Shown in pieces: positions 50,865 to 60,074 of a stretch of 64,000 nucleotides of DNA. The DNA is from Roseateles puraquae. GTDB taxonomy: Bacteria > Pseudomonadota > Gammaproteobacteria > Burkholderiales > Burkholderiaceae_C. The position numbers were made by a program, and so were the translations under genes. The notes beneath the pieces are model-generated. The model saw nothing but the letters and a program-made list of their open reading frames with translations. It was not told where the DNA came from and made no database searches. Location: NCBI RefSeq assembly GCF_002205845.1, contig NZ_NISI01000005.1:434001-498000 (forward strand), given 5' to 3'. Each line of letters starts with the position of its first letter. Position 1 is the first letter of the stretch.

Positions 50865-52757
50865 ATGGACTACTCGCTGCTCAAGACCATCGACAGCCCC
50901 GCCGACCTCCGTCGCCTGCCGCGCACGGAGCTCAAGCGGCTGGCCGATGAACTGCGCGCCTATGTGCTGGAAAGCGTCTCCAAGACGGGCGGCCACCTCG
51001 GCTCCAACCTGGGAACGGTCGAGCTGACGGTGGCGCTGCACTACGTCTTCAACACCCCCGAGGACCGGCTGGTGTGGGACGTGGGCCACCAGACCTACCC
51101 GCACAAGGTCCTGACCGGTCGGCGCGACCGCATGAGCGGGCTGCGCCAGCTCGGCGGCATCAGCGGCTTCCCGCGGCGCGACGAGAGCGAGTACGACACC
51201 TTCGGCACCGGTCACTCCTCCACCAGCATCTCGGCGGCCCACGGCATGGCCATGGCCGCCAAGCTCAAGGGCGAGAACCGCAAGGCGGTGGCCATCATCG
51301 GCGACGGCTCCATGACGGCGGGCATGGCCTTCGAGGCGCTGAACAACGCCGGCGTGGCGCACGGCGGGGTGCTGGGCGACGTGCTCGTCATCCTGAACGA
51401 CAACGACATGTCCATCAGCCCGCCGGTCGGCGCGCTGAACAAGTACCTGGCCCGCCTGATGAGCGGCAGCTTCTATGCCGCCGCTCGCGAGGGCGCCAAG
51501 AGCGTGCTCAAGAACACGCCGCTGTACGAGTTCGCCCGCAAGTTCGAGGAACACACCAAGGGCATGGTCGTGCCCGGCACGATCTTCGAAGAGTTCGGCT
51601 TCAACTACGTCGGCCCCATCGACGGCCACGACCTGGACTCCCTCGTGCCCACGCTGGAGAACCTGCGCGACAAGAAGGGCCCGCAGTTCCTGCACATCGT
51701 CACCAAGAAGGGGGCGGGCTACAAGCTGGCGGAGGCCGATCCGGTCAAGTACCACGCCGCGTCGGGCAAGTTCGACCCGGCAGTGGGTTTCGTCAAGCCG
51801 GCCACGCCGCCCAAGCTCACGTTCACGCAGGTGTTCGGCGACTGGCTGTGCGACATGGCCGAGGCTGACCCGCGCCTGGTGGGCATCACGCCCGCCATGC
51901 GCGAGGGCTCGGGCATGGTCGAGTTCCACAAGCGCTTCCCGCAGCGCTATCACGACGTGGGCATCGCCGAGCAGCATTCGGTGACCTTCGCCGCGGGCCT
52001 GGCCTGCGAAGGCGTGAAGCCCGTGGTGGCCATCTACTCGACCTTCCTGCAGCGCGCCTACGACCAACTGGTGCACGACGTGGCCATCCAGAACCTGCCG
52101 GTTCTGTTCGCGCTGGACCGCGCCGGCCTCGTGGGCGCCGACGGTGCCACGCATGCCGGCAACTACGACATTGCCTACACGCGCTGCATCCCCAACATGT
52201 CGGTGCTGACACCGGCCGATGAAAACGAGTGCCGCCAGGCGCTGTACACCGGCTTCCTGCATGACGGCCCGGTGACCGTGCGCTACCCGCGCGGTGCGGG
52301 TGTTGGCGTCGTGCCTGAAGCCAAGATGACGGCTCAACCCTGGGGCAAGGGTGAAGTGCGCCGCCGCGGCGAGCGCGTGGCCATTCTGGCCTTCGGCACG
52401 CTGCTCTACCCGGCGCTGGAGGCCGCCGAGCGGCTCAATGCCACGGTGGCCAACATGCGCTTCGTGAAGCCGCTGGACGCCGAGCTCGTGGCGGAGCTGG
52501 CGCGCAGCCACGATGCGCTGGTCACCGTCGAGGACGGCTGCATCATGGGCGGTGCCGGCAGCGCCGTCACCGAGGCGCTGAACGCGGCCGGGCTCAGCAT
52601 CCCGGTGTTGCAGCTCGGCCTGCCCGACGAGTTCATCGAGCACGGCGATCCGGCCAAGCTGATGAGCCTGTGCGGCCTGGATGCCGCCGGCATCGAGGCC
52701 AGCATCGTCAAGCGCTTTGGCGCGAAGCCGGCCGTGGTGCGTGCGTCGGCGGGCTGA
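50865..52757 (+). CDS. dxs: 1-Deoxy-D-xylulose-5-phosphate synthase
   Basis: A 630-residue thiamine-diphosphate enzyme that joins pyruvate and glyceraldehyde-3-phosphate at the entry to the MEP isoprenoid pathway. [23 protein letters not shown], the ThDP motif [18 protein letters not shown] ... [35 protein letters not shown] and the C-terminal transketolase domain ([26 protein letters not shown]) are all complete. With ispA it supplies farnesyl and longer polyprenyl chains. Confidence 0.97.
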   Translation: MDYSLLKTIDSPADLRRLPRTELKRLADELRAYVLESVSKTGGHLGSNLGTVELTVALHYVFNTPEDRLVWDVGHQTYPHKVLTGRRDRMSGLRQLGGISGFPRRDESEYDTFGTGHSSTSISAAHGMAMAAKLKGENRKAVAIIGDGSMTAGMAFEALNNAGVAHGGVLGDVLVILNDNDMSISPPVGALNKYLARLMSGSFYAAAREGAKSVLKNTPLYEFARKFEEHTKGMVVPGTIFEEFGFNYVGPIDGHDLDSLVPTLENLRDKKGPQFLHIVTKKGAGYKLAEADPVKYHAASGKFDPAVGFVKPATPPKLTFTQVFGDWLCDMAEADPRLVGITPAMREGSGMVEFHKRFPQRYHDVGIAEQHSVTFAAGLACEGVKPVVAIYSTFLQRAYDQLVHDVAIQNLPVLFALDRAGLVGADGATHAGNYDIAYTRCIPNMSVLTPADENECRQALYTGFLHDGPVTVRYPRGAGVGVVPEAKMTAQPWGKGEVRRRGERVAILAFGTLLYPALEAAERLNATVANMRFVKPLDAELVAELARSHDALVTVEDGCIMGGAGSAVTEALNAAGLSIPVLQLGLPDEFIEHGDPAKLMSLCGLDAAGIEASIVKRFGAKPAVVRASAG

Positions 52758-52788
52758 TCGCCCGCGACGCCAGCGTTTCCTGCACGCC

Positions 52789-53670
52789 TCACCCGCGTGC
52801 GCGCAGGGCTTGAAGCAGAGCGCCCGCCAGGGGCTGCGCCGGGCGGTGCAGCGGCATCAGCGCTGACACCCGATAGGGGATCGACACGCCCAGTGGCCGC
52901 ACGACGAGACCGTCGCCCGCGCAGGCCTGCGCCGTGAGCGGGTTCACGATGGCCAGCCCCAGGCCAGCCCGCACCAGCTCGCACACCGCGACCGCGCTGT
53001 GGGTCTGCACCCGCAGGCGCCGGGCTACGCGGGCGGCGTCAAAGCGCGCGTCGATCTCGCGGCGGTAGGGGTCCTCGGTGGCCAGGCTGATGAAGTCCTG
53101 GCCTGCAAAGTCCGCCAGCGCCAACCGCTCGCGCGCGGCCAGCGGGTGGCTGGCGGGCAGCACCGCCACCTCGTCGGCTTCGAGCACGGGTTCGATGCGT
53201 ACGCCGGGCACCGGCGTGGCTTGCTCGGCCAAGCCCAGGTCAAAGCGTTGCTCGCTCATCCAGGCATCCAGCAAGGGCGGCTCGGCCGGTGTGATGTCGA
53301 CGCGGGCGCCGGGGTGGCTGGCCAACAGGGTCGCCAGCGCGTCCGGCAGCACGGCATGGCTGAGGGCGGGCAGGCTGAGCACGGTCAGCTCGGCGTCCTC
53401 GTCACGGCCCAGGGCCTGCGCCCGCTCGATGACGCGGCCCAGGCCCTGGAAGCTACGTTCCACCTCTTCGAACAAGGCCCGCGCCCGGGCGGTGGCCTTG
53501 AGACGTCCGCGCTCGCGCTCGAACAGGGCATAGCCGAGCAGCTGTTCCAGCCTTGCGAGGTCGCGCGACAGCGTGGGCTGCGAGGTGTGCAGCAACTGGG
53601 CCGCAGCCGTGACGCTGCCGGCGGTCATGACGGCCCGGAAGACTTCAATGTGGCGGTGCTGGATATCCAT
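52789..53670 (-). CDS. lysR: LysR-family activator of lysA
   Basis: A 293-residue LysR-type regulator. The N-terminal winged HTH (IEVFRAVMTAGSVTAAAQLLHTSQPTLSRDLARLE) and the C-terminal effector-binding domain are complete. Its position divergent from lysA, with a 69-bp gap, matches the E. coli lysR-lysA pair, in which LysR activates lysA when diaminopimelate is present or lysine is low. The gap holds a perfect 7-3-7 dyad that is a likely binding site. Confidence 0.87.
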   Translation of the reverse strand: MDIQHRHIEVFRAVMTAGSVTAAAQLLHTSQPTLSRDLARLEQLLGYALFERERGRLKATARARALFEEVERSFQGLGRVIERAQALGRDEDAELTVLSLPALSHAVLPDALATLLASHPGARVDITPAEPPLLDAWMSEQRFDLGLAEQATPVPGVRIEPVLEADEVAVLPASHPLAARERLALADFAGQDFISLATEDPYRREIDARFDAARVARRLRVQTHSAVAVCELVRAGLGLAIVNPLTAQACAGDGLVVRPLGVSIPYRVSALMPLHRPAQPLAGALLQALRARG

Positions 53671-53697
53671 ATCAGTGCTGAATTGTCGCGCCACAAA

Positions 53698-53714
53698 ATG
53701 CAATTGGATTGCAT
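53698..53714. promoter_or_regulatory. Perfect dyad in the lysR-lysA gap, candidate LysR box
   Basis: ATGCAATTGGATTGCAT is a perfect 7-3-7 inverted repeat with a T-N-A-type core, about 26 bases upstream of lysA and 27 bases upstream of lysR. LysR-type proteins bind such T-N11-A dyads. Likely controls both genes. Confidence 0.65.
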
Positions 53715-53739
53715 GCGCTGATGCAGGCATCCTGCGGGC

Positions 53740-54984
53740 ATGACCAAGCCCCTTCCCGCCGCCCTGAGCCCCACCCGCCTGCAGGCACTCGCTGCCGAGT
53801 ACGGCACGCCGCTGTGGGTGTACGACGCCGCCACCATCCGGGACCGCGCCGCCTCGCTGAAGCGTTTCGACGTGGTGCGCTTCGCGCAGAAGGCCTGCTC
53901 CAACGTCCACATCCTGCGGCTGCTGCGCGAGGCCGGCGTGAAGGTCGACTCGGTATCCCGCGGCGAGATCCTGCGGGCGCTGGCCGCGGGCTACACGCCC
54001 GGCGGGGATGACATCGTCTTCACGGCCGACCTGCTGGACCACGCCACGCTCGCCACGGTCGTGGAGCACCGCATCCCGGTGAATGCCGGCTCCATCGACA
54101 TGCTCGACCAGCTGGGTGCCGCATCGCCCGGCCATGCGGTGTGGCTGCGCATCAACCCGGGTTTCGGCCACGGCCACAGCCACAAGACGAACACCGGCGG
54201 CGAGCACAGCAAGCATGGCATCTGGCATGCCGACCTCGGTGCGGCGCTGGCGGCCGTGCGGCGCCATGGCTTGCAGCTGGTGGGCTTGCACATGCACATC
54301 GGCTCGGGCGTGGACTACGCGCACCTCGCGCAGGTCGGCCAGGCCATGGTGGGGCTGGTGCGCGAGACGGTCGCGGCGGGCCATGACCTGCATGCCATCT
54401 CGGCCGGCGGCGGGTTGTCGATTCCCTACCGTGAGGGGGATGCCCGCATCGACGTGGCCCACTACTTCGGCCTGTGGGATGCCGCCCGGCGCGAGGCCGA
54501 GACGGTGGTGGGCCACGCGCTGACGCTGGAGCTGGAGCCGGGCCGCTACCTGGTCGCCGAAAGTGCGGTGCTGCTGGCCGAGGTGCGTGCGGTCAAGAAC
54601 GCGGGGGCCAATCGTTTCGTGCTGGTGGACGCGGGCTTCAACGAGCTGATGCGCCCGGCGATGTATGGCGCCTTCCATGCGATGAGCCTGATCAGCACCG
54701 GCAGCGCAGAGGGTGGGCTTCAAGCCACGGTCGTCGCCGGCCCGCTGTGCGAATCGGGCGATGTGTTCACGCAGGGCCCAGGCGGCGAGGTGCTGACCCG
54801 CGAACTGCCGCCCGCGGTCGTGGGCGACCTGCTCGTCATCCACGATGCCGGCGCCTATGGCGCCTCCATGTCCAGCAACTACAACAGCCGCCCCTTGGCC
54901 GCCGAGGTGCTGGTGGACGGTGAGCGCAGCCGCCTGATCCGCCGTCGCCAGACGGTCGAGGAATTGTTGGCACTTGAAGTCTGA
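53740..54984 (+). CDS. lysA: Diaminopimelate decarboxylase
   Basis: A 414-residue PLP enzyme that makes lysine from meso-diaminopimelate. The PLP lysine is in VRFAQKACSN (~residue 52), glycine-rich LHMHIGSGVDY and GGGLSIPY follow, and GPLCESGDVF carries the active-site Cys/Glu of the dimer interface; EPGRYLV is the PLP phosphate region. Fold type III, complete. The divergent LysR regulator probably activates it. Confidence 0.96.
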   Translation: MTKPLPAALSPTRLQALAAEYGTPLWVYDAATIRDRAASLKRFDVVRFAQKACSNVHILRLLREAGVKVDSVSRGEILRALAAGYTPGGDDIVFTADLLDHATLATVVEHRIPVNAGSIDMLDQLGAASPGHAVWLRINPGFGHGHSHKTNTGGEHSKHGIWHADLGAALAAVRRHGLQLVGLHMHIGSGVDYAHLAQVGQAMVGLVRETVAAGHDLHAISAGGGLSIPYREGDARIDVAHYFGLWDAARREAETVVGHALTLELEPGRYLVAESAVLLAEVRAVKNAGANRFVLVDAGFNELMRPAMYGAFHAMSLISTGSAEGGLQATVVAGPLCESGDVFTQGPGGEVLTRELPPAVVGDLLVIHDAGAYGASMSSNYNSRPLAAEVLVDGERSRLIRRRQTVEELLALEV

Positions 54985-55039
54985 CAGCCTGCTGTCACTC
55001 CTGAGGGCAGGGGCGTGATTTGCGGGGATCATCCGGGCC

Positions 55040-56170
55040 ATGAAATTGGTCCCGATCCAGCAGGTGGGCGGTCATATCAAGGCGGGGGCGGCACTGCCGT
55101 TCGGCGTGCGCGATGCCGAGGGCAAGCTGCTGCTCGCCAAAGGGCAGATGGTGCCCAGCGAGCAGATGCGCGAGGCCCTGCTCAACCGCGGCGTCTTCGT
55201 CGACCTCGATGAACTGCGCGACGCCTCCGCGCGTGGCAGCGACGGCGGGACGGGGGCCGAGGACTTCTTCGCCCGATGGGAGGCCCTGCAGACACGGCTG
55301 TCGGTGCTGCTGCGCTCGCCCCAGGAGCCGCTGTTCCTGCCGCGCGTCAAGGAGTGCGCCGCGCAGCTGATCGGCTGGGCCGAACGCTTTGCCGATCAGC
55401 TGCTGTTCGTCGTCATCCAGCACGACCACAACCGCCACGAGGTCTACGGCCTCGCGCACCTGCTGCACACCGGGGCGATCTGCGCCGTGCTGTCACGCCG
55501 CCTGGGCTGGCCGCTGGAGCGCCAGAAAAGCCTGGTCGGCGCCGCGTTGACGATGAACCTGTCGATCATCGACCTGCAGGGCCGCCTGGCCTCGCGCGGC
55601 GGCAAGCTGCTGCCGCCACAGCGGGCCGCCATCAACCGCCACCCCGACGAAGCCGTGGCCTGGCTGCGCAACGCCGGCCTGGACGACGCCGAATGGCTGG
55701 CCGCCGTGGCCCAGCATCACGAGCAACCCGGCGGTGGCGGCTATCCGCAGAACCTGCCCGACCCCTGCGAGGCGGCGCAGCTGCTGCGGCTCGTGGACAT
55801 CTTCCTGGCCAAGCTCGCCAGCCGCGGCGGCCGTCCGGGCATGGCCGCGCCCCAGGCGGCCAAATCGCTCTACACCGGCAGCCAGGGTCATTCCTTCGCG
55901 GCCTTGATGGTGAAGGAGTTCGGGCTCTATCCTCCCGGGACGCTGGTCAAGCTGGCCAGCGGCGAGGTGGCGGTGGCCGTGCGCCGGGGTACATCCGGCA
56001 ACACGCCCATCGTCAGCGCGCTGATGAATCGTCATGGGGATGCCTTAGGCTCGCCGATCAGGCGCGACACCGCGGTGCCGGAACATGCCGTCACCGGCCT
56101 GGTGCCCGCACAAGTGCTGCGCGTCAAGCTGAGCCCGCACCAGCTCTACGACCGGCGCTACGAAGCCTGA
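55040..56170 (+). CDS. Degenerate HD-GYP-like protein
   Basis: A 376-residue cytoplasmic protein. The N-terminal ~60 residues (a PilZ-/GAF-unlike, charged part with ADEGKLLLAKGQ-like motif) precede an HD-GYP-like fold: HLLHTGAICAVLSRRLG at ~142, then LVGAALTMNLSIIDLQG where canonical proteins read HDIGK, HHEQPGGGGYP where they have HHE-DGTGYP, and SLYTGSQGHSFAALMVKEFG. The HD metal residues are absent, so c-di-GMP hydrolysis is unlikely; it may act as a binding or regulatory protein. No c-di-GMP gene is nearby. Confidence 0.78.
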   Translation: MKLVPIQQVGGHIKAGAALPFGVRDAEGKLLLAKGQMVPSEQMREALLNRGVFVDLDELRDASARGSDGGTGAEDFFARWEALQTRLSVLLRSPQEPLFLPRVKECAAQLIGWAERFADQLLFVVIQHDHNRHEVYGLAHLLHTGAICAVLSRRLGWPLERQKSLVGAALTMNLSIIDLQGRLASRGGKLLPPQRAAINRHPDEAVAWLRNAGLDDAEWLAAVAQHHEQPGGGGYPQNLPDPCEAAQLLRLVDIFLAKLASRGGRPGMAAPQAAKSLYTGSQGHSFAALMVKEFGLYPPGTLVKLASGEVAVAVRRGTSGNTPIVSALMNRHGDALGSPIRRDTAVPEHAVTGLVPAQVLRVKLSPHQLYDRRYEA

Positions 56171-56211
56171 ATCGGGCCAATAGGCCTGCTCAATGGCGGC
56201 GATTTGATTAA

Positions 56212-56229
56212 AGTTTTCAACTGAAAACT
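56212..56229. promoter_or_regulatory. Perfect dyad upstream of ahpC, likely activator site
   Basis: AGTTTTCA-AC-TGAAAACT is an 8-2-8 inverted repeat, 9 bases before a -10 TATAGT (56239-56244), where a peroxide-responsive activator such as OxyR or a Fur/PerR-type repressor would sit. It does not match the spaced OxyR ATAG-N7-CTAT pattern well. Controls ahpC. Confidence 0.55.
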
Positions 56230-56238
56230 GCCTTTCGA

Positions 56239-56244
56239 TATAGT
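56239..56244 (+). promoter_or_regulatory. ahpC -10 element
   Basis: TATAGT in CGATATAGTTCTGCC, 42 bases before the ahpC ATG. The upstream 17-18 bp end in TTTCAA, a weak -35, consistent with a promoter that needs an activator bound at the adjacent dyad. Confidence 0.5.
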
Positions 56245-56285
56245 TCTGCCTATCCCATCAACCAGCCCCCCAACGGAGCGTTCGA

Positions 56286-56849
56286 ATGTCCCTGATCAAC
56301 ACCCAAGTCCAGCCGTTCAAGACCCAGGCCTTCCACAACGGCAAGTTCATCGACGTGTCCGACGAGTCCCTGAAGGGCAAGTGGTCCGTGCTGATCTTCA
56401 TGCCGGCCGCCTTCACCTTCAACTGCCCGACCGAAGTCGAAGATGCTGCCGACAACTACGCCGAGTTCCAGAAGCTGGGCGCTGAGGTCTACATCGTCAC
56501 GACCGACACGCACTTCTCGCACAAGGTGTGGCACGAGACCTCGCCGGCCGTCGGCAAGGCCAAGTTCCCGCTGGTCGGCGACCCGACCCACACGCTGACC
56601 AACGCCTTCGGCGTGCACATCCCCGAAGAAGGCCTGGCGCTGCGCGGCACCTTCGTGATCAACCCCGACGGCGTCATCAAGACGGCCGAAGTGCACTCCA
56701 ACGAAATCGCCCGCGACGTGTCGGAAACCCTGCGCAAGCTCAAGGCTGCCCAGTACACCGCCGCCAACCCCGGCCAGGTCTGCCCGGCCAAGTGGAAGGA
56801 AGGCGCCAAGACCATCGCCCCGAGCCTGGACCTCGTCGGCAAGATCTAA
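56286..56849 (+). CDS. ahpC: Alkyl hydroperoxide reductase C (typical 2-Cys peroxiredoxin)
   Basis: A 187-residue peroxiredoxin that reduces organic peroxides, H2O2 and peroxynitrite. The peroxidatic Cys is in FTFNCPTEVEDA (residue ~47) and the resolving Cys in GQVCPAKW (~166). ITTDTHFSHKVWHE and PLVGDPTHTL are typical. ATG at 56286 has GGAG 7 bases upstream. It is reduced by AhpF, encoded 144 bases downstream in the same direction; a hairpin and a possible switch lie between. Confidence 0.96.
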   Translation: MSLINTQVQPFKTQAFHNGKFIDVSDESLKGKWSVLIFMPAAFTFNCPTEVEDAADNYAEFQKLGAEVYIVTTDTHFSHKVWHETSPAVGKAKFPLVGDPTHTLTNAFGVHIPEEGLALRGTFVINPDGVIKTAEVHSNEIARDVSETLRKLKAAQYTAANPGQVCPAKWKEGAKTIAPSLDLVGKI

Positions 56850-56860
56850 ATGCGTTTTGC

Positions 56861-56882
56861 AAGGAGCCCGGGAGGGCTCCTT
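56861..56882 (+). terminator. Hairpin after ahpC (partial terminator)
   Basis: AAGGAGCCC-GGGA-GGGCTCCTT is a perfect 9-bp stem with a 4-base loop, 11 bases after the ahpC stop. It is not followed by a U-run, so it probably lets part of the transcript into ahpF, giving more ahpC than ahpF mRNA, as is usual for this pair, or protects the ahpC 3' end. Confidence 0.6.
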
Positions 56883-56906
56883 CCCTCCGCAGAGCCTCAC
56901 AGGTTC

Positions 56907-56993
56907 TGCTGAAAGGGCCTCCAACCCATCATCGGTGCGGGGACCCTTTCAGCAGTGGCCCGCCTCGCCACGCCTCACTGAAAGGAAGTCACC
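56907..56993 (+). promoter_or_regulatory. Mutually exclusive pairing leader before ahpF
   Basis: Segment A TGCTGAAAGGG (56907-56917) and segment B CCCTTTCAGCA (56944-56954) are perfectly complementary over 11 bases. Segment C CTGAAAGG (56978-56985), which overlaps the ahpF Shine-Dalgarno AGGA (56983-56986), is perfectly complementary to CCTTTCAG (56945-56952) inside B. So B can pair with A (leaving the ribosome site free) or with C (hiding it). See findings. Confidence 0.5.
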
Positions 56994-58547
56994 ATGTTGG
57001 ACGCCGCACTCAAGACACAACTCCAGGGCTACCTGGACCACGTCAAGCTCCCCTTCGAGATCATTGCTTCGCTGGACAAGTCCGCCAGCAGCGACGAGAT
57101 GCGCGAGCTGCTGGATGAGATCGCCAGCATGAACGACAAGATCACGCTGCGCACCGACGGTGTGGACACCCGCACCCCGTCCTTCCTGCTGCGCCGCACC
57201 GGCACCGAGCAATCGCTGCGCTTCGCGGCCATCCCGCTCGGCCACGAGTTCACGTCGCTCGTGCTCGCGCTGCTGTGGACCGGCGGCCACCCGCCCAAGG
57301 TCGAACAGGCCCAGATCGACGCCGTGAAGGCCCTGGACATGGATCTCGACTTCGAGATCTACATGAGCCTGACCTGCCACAACTGCCCGGACGTGGTCCA
57401 GGCGCTGTCGCTGATGTCCATCGTCAATCCGCGCATCCGCACCACCGTCATCGACGGCGGCCTGTTCCAGCAGGAGGTCGAGGCGCGCGACATCATGGCC
57501 GTGCCGGCCGTGTGGCTGAACGGCCAGCCGTTTGCCTCAGGCCGCATGAGCCTGGAAGAGATCGTCGCCAAGCTCGACACCGGCGCGGCAGCCCGTGACG
57601 CCAAGAAGCTCGACGCCGAAGCGCCCTACGACATGCTCATCGTCGGCGGCGGCCCCGCCGGTGCCGCAGCGGCCGTGTACGCGGCCCGCAAGGGCATCCG
57701 CACCGGGGTGGCGGCCGAGCGCTTCGGTGGCCAGGTGAACGACACCCTCGGCATCGAGAACTACATCTCGGTGTCGATGACCGACGGCCCGAAGTTCGCG
57801 GCGGCGCTGGAAGGCCATGTGAAGGACTACAAGGTCGACATCCACAACCTGCAGCGTGCCGAGAAGCTCATCCCGGCAACCGAGCCGGGTGGCCTGATCC
57901 AGGTGCAACTCGCCAACGGCGCCACCCTCAAGGGCAAGACTGTCATCCTCTCCACCGGCGCGCGCTGGCGCAATGTGGGCGTGCCTGGCGAAGCCGAGTA
58001 CAAGAACAAGGGCGTGGCCTACTGCCCGCACTGTGACGGCCCGCTCTTCAAGGGCAAGCCGGTGGCCGTGATCGGCGGCGGCAACTCGGGCGTGGAGGCC
58101 GCCATCGACCTGGCCGGCATCGTCAAGCACGTCACGCTGCTGGAGTTCGGCGCGGAGCTGCGCGCGGATGCGGTGCTCGTGAGGAAGCTGGAAAGCCTGC
58201 CCAACGTCACCATCCTCAAGAACGCCCAGACCACCGAGTTCACCGGCAGTGGCGGCAAGCTCGACGGTCTGAACTACACCGACCGCGTGTCGGGCGAGTC
58301 CCGCCGCGTCGAGGTGGACGGCTGCTTCGTGCAGATCGGCCTGGTGCCCAACACCGAGTGGCTGCGTGGCACCGTGGAGCTGTCCAAGCACGGCGAGATC
58401 ATCGTGGACGCCAAGGGTGCGACCTCGGTGCCGGGTGTGTTCGCCGCAGGCGACGTCACGACCGTGCCGTTCAAGCAGATCATCATCGCGGCCGGCGACG
58501 GCGCGAAGGCCGCACTCGGCGCCTTCGACCACCTGATGCGCAGCTGA
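56994..58547 (+). CDS. ahpF: Alkyl hydroperoxide reductase F (AhpC reductase)
   Basis: A 517-residue FAD/NADH disulfide reductase that regenerates AhpC. Two thioredoxin-fold modules come first, with CxxC in [10 protein letters not shown] (~residue 128); then the FAD-binding [18 protein letters not shown], the redox-active [10 protein letters not shown] (~residue 345), NADH-binding [16 protein letters not shown], and C-terminal [25 protein letters not shown] with AAAGGAAG 5 bases upstream. Follows ahpC; expression may be modulated by the leader at 56907-56993. Confidence 0.97.
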   Translation: MLDAALKTQLQGYLDHVKLPFEIIASLDKSASSDEMRELLDEIASMNDKITLRTDGVDTRTPSFLLRRTGTEQSLRFAAIPLGHEFTSLVLALLWTGGHPPKVEQAQIDAVKALDMDLDFEIYMSLTCHNCPDVVQALSLMSIVNPRIRTTVIDGGLFQQEVEARDIMAVPAVWLNGQPFASGRMSLEEIVAKLDTGAAARDAKKLDAEAPYDMLIVGGGPAGAAAAVYAARKGIRTGVAAERFGGQVNDTLGIENYISVSMTDGPKFAAALEGHVKDYKVDIHNLQRAEKLIPATEPGGLIQVQLANGATLKGKTVILSTGARWRNVGVPGEAEYKNKGVAYCPHCDGPLFKGKPVAVIGGGNSGVEAAIDLAGIVKHVTLLEFGAELRADAVLVRKLESLPNVTILKNAQTTEFTGSGGKLDGLNYTDRVSGESRRVEVDGCFVQIGLVPNTEWLRGTVELSKHGEIIVDAKGATSVPGVFAAGDVTTVPFKQIIIAAGDGAKAALGAFDHLMRS

Positions 58548-58571
58548 CGATGGCGCCCGGACGGGCGCGGC

Positions 58572-59027
58572 TCAACGCAAGGTGTAGCCGCGGCCGTCCA
58601 TGCAGGCGTCCACGGCGCGGTTGAAGACGCCGCTGTCGGCCATGGCCGCAGGTTGGCTGGTGGCCCAGCGGTTGCATTCGCGCTGGTCGAACTCCGTCTG
58701 CGCCGCGCTTTGCCCGTTGCGGGGGTAGACGACCGGCACCGGGCGGCTGGGCGCGGCATAGACCGGCGCGGGTGCCACCACGACGGGGGGCGGCAGCGGA
58801 GCCGGCGGCGGCACGTAGACCACCTCGGCCGGTCGCTCGGCCTGGTGCGCCAGGGCGATCAGGGGCAAGGCCACGGCCAGGCCAACCACGAGACCACCCA
58901 ACCCCGGCCCACGGTAGTGATGATGGTGGTGGTGCGGCGGCGGCCCGTAGTAGCGCGGCCCGGCGCTGGCCAGCCCCGTGGCCGTGATGAGGGCCGAGAC
59001 GATCAAGGTGCGGGCGAAAGTCTTCAT
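58572..59027 (-). CDS. Secreted His-, Pro-rich hypothetical protein
   Basis: A 151-residue exported protein. After a signal peptide ending near GLASAG comes GPPPHHHHHHYRGPG, a glycine-rich hydrophobic helix (LGGLVVGLAVALPLIAL), a Pro/Val/Ala-rich stretch (VVYVPPPAPLPPPVVVAPA) and a C-terminal domain with two cysteines (RECNRWATSQ and VDACMDGRGYTL). The last part is a repeatedly seen C-terminal module of small Burkholderiales envelope proteins. The His run may bind metals. GGAG lies 7 bases before the ATG at 59027. Function unknown. Confidence 0.72.
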   Translation of the reverse strand: MKTFARTLIVSALITATGLASAGPRYYGPPPHHHHHHYRGPGLGGLVVGLAVALPLIALAHQAERPAEVVYVPPPAPLPPPVVVAPAPVYAAPSRPVPVVYPRNGQSAAQTEFDQRECNRWATSQPAAMADSGVFNRAVDACMDGRGYTLR

Positions 59028-59112
59028 GGCGTACTCCGTTTGTGGGGCGGGTCTTGAACGCGACATCCGGTCCATCCGCTGACACGTGGTGCGCTCATCT
59101 TGGCACGGCGCG

Positions 59113-59988
59113 TCAAATCGGCTTCACCGCCAGCGCGCGGCGCGTCTGCCACAGGCCCTCGGCGCTGTAGACGGCCAGCGCGCTCCAGATGAAGCCGAAG
59201 GCCACCAGCCGCCCGGCGTCCATAGGCTCCTTGAACAGGAACACGCCGAGCAGGAACTGCAGCGACGGCGACACGTACTGCACCAGGCCCAGCGTGGCCA
59301 ACGGGATGCGCCGTGCGCCGGCCGCGAACAGCAGCAGGCTGCCCGCCGTGACCGGCCCGGTGCCGATCAGCCAGGCCCAGTCCACCGCCGTCTGGCCGGC
59401 CATGCTGCCGTCCTGGCTCCACCAGATGAGGCCGGCCGCCGCCAACGGCGCGAGGATGAGCGTCTCCAGCGTCAGGCCTTCGATGGCGCCGAGTGCCGCC
59501 GTCTTGCGCATCAGGCCGTAGAAGCCAAAGCTGACGGCAAGCACCAAGGCCACCCAGGGCAGGCGTCCAGCCGTCACGGTCAGCCACAGCACCCCGAACG
59601 CCGCCAGACCCACCGCGAACCACTGCACCCGCCGGGGGCGCTCGTGCAGCACGGCAAAGCCCAGCGCCACGTTGACCAGCGGGTTGATGAAATAGCCCAG
59701 GCTCGCATCCAGCACATGGCCGTGGCCCACGGCCCAGACATAGGTCAGCCAGTTGATCGCGATCAGCAGCGCCGACAGTGCGAACCGTCGCCAGGTGGCG
59801 GCACTGACCGTGCGCAGCCAGGCGAGATTGCGAGAGACGATCAGCACCACGGCCACGAAGGCCAGGGACCACAGCGTCCGGTGGGCCACGATCTGCAGCG
59901 CCGGGATGCTGGCGATCTGACGGAAATAGAGCGGGAAGAGGCCCCAGCTGAGGTAGGCGCCGAGGGCGAAGAGGATGCCGGAATTCAT
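59113..59988 (-). CDS. rarD: RarD-type EamA transporter
   Basis: A 291-residue membrane protein with ten helices. The start SGILFALGAYLSWGLFPLYF and internal HRTLWSLAFV, NWLTYVWAVGHGHVLDASLGYFINPL, RRVQWFAVGLAAFGVL, and IPLATLGLVQYVSPSLQFLLGVF are characteristic of RarD, a permease linked to chloramphenicol sensitivity in older work. Physiological substrate unknown. An ATG at 59997 gives three more residues and is equally possible. Confidence 0.9.
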   Translation of the reverse strand: MNSGILFALGAYLSWGLFPLYFRQIASIPALQIVAHRTLWSLAFVAVVLIVSRNLAWLRTVSAATWRRFALSALLIAINWLTYVWAVGHGHVLDASLGYFINPLVNVALGFAVLHERPRRVQWFAVGLAAFGVLWLTVTAGRLPWVALVLAVSFGFYGLMRKTAALGAIEGLTLETLILAPLAAAGLIWWSQDGSMAGQTAVDWAWLIGTGPVTAGSLLLFAAGARRIPLATLGLVQYVSPSLQFLLGVFLFKEPMDAGRLVAFGFIWSALAVYSAEGLWQTRRALAVKPI

Positions 59989-60074
59989 CCCCCGCATTGT
60001 CGTTGCGGGTTTCCCCGAGGCGATTCGTGGGGGCTCCGGCGTCGAATCTGACCTGCATCGATCGTCGAGGGATC

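Noticed and set aside
56230-56260. OxyR operator (ATAG-N7-CTAT tandem) upstream of ahpC
   Set aside because: ATAG and CTAT are present but six bases apart and without the second pair, so the consensus is not met.
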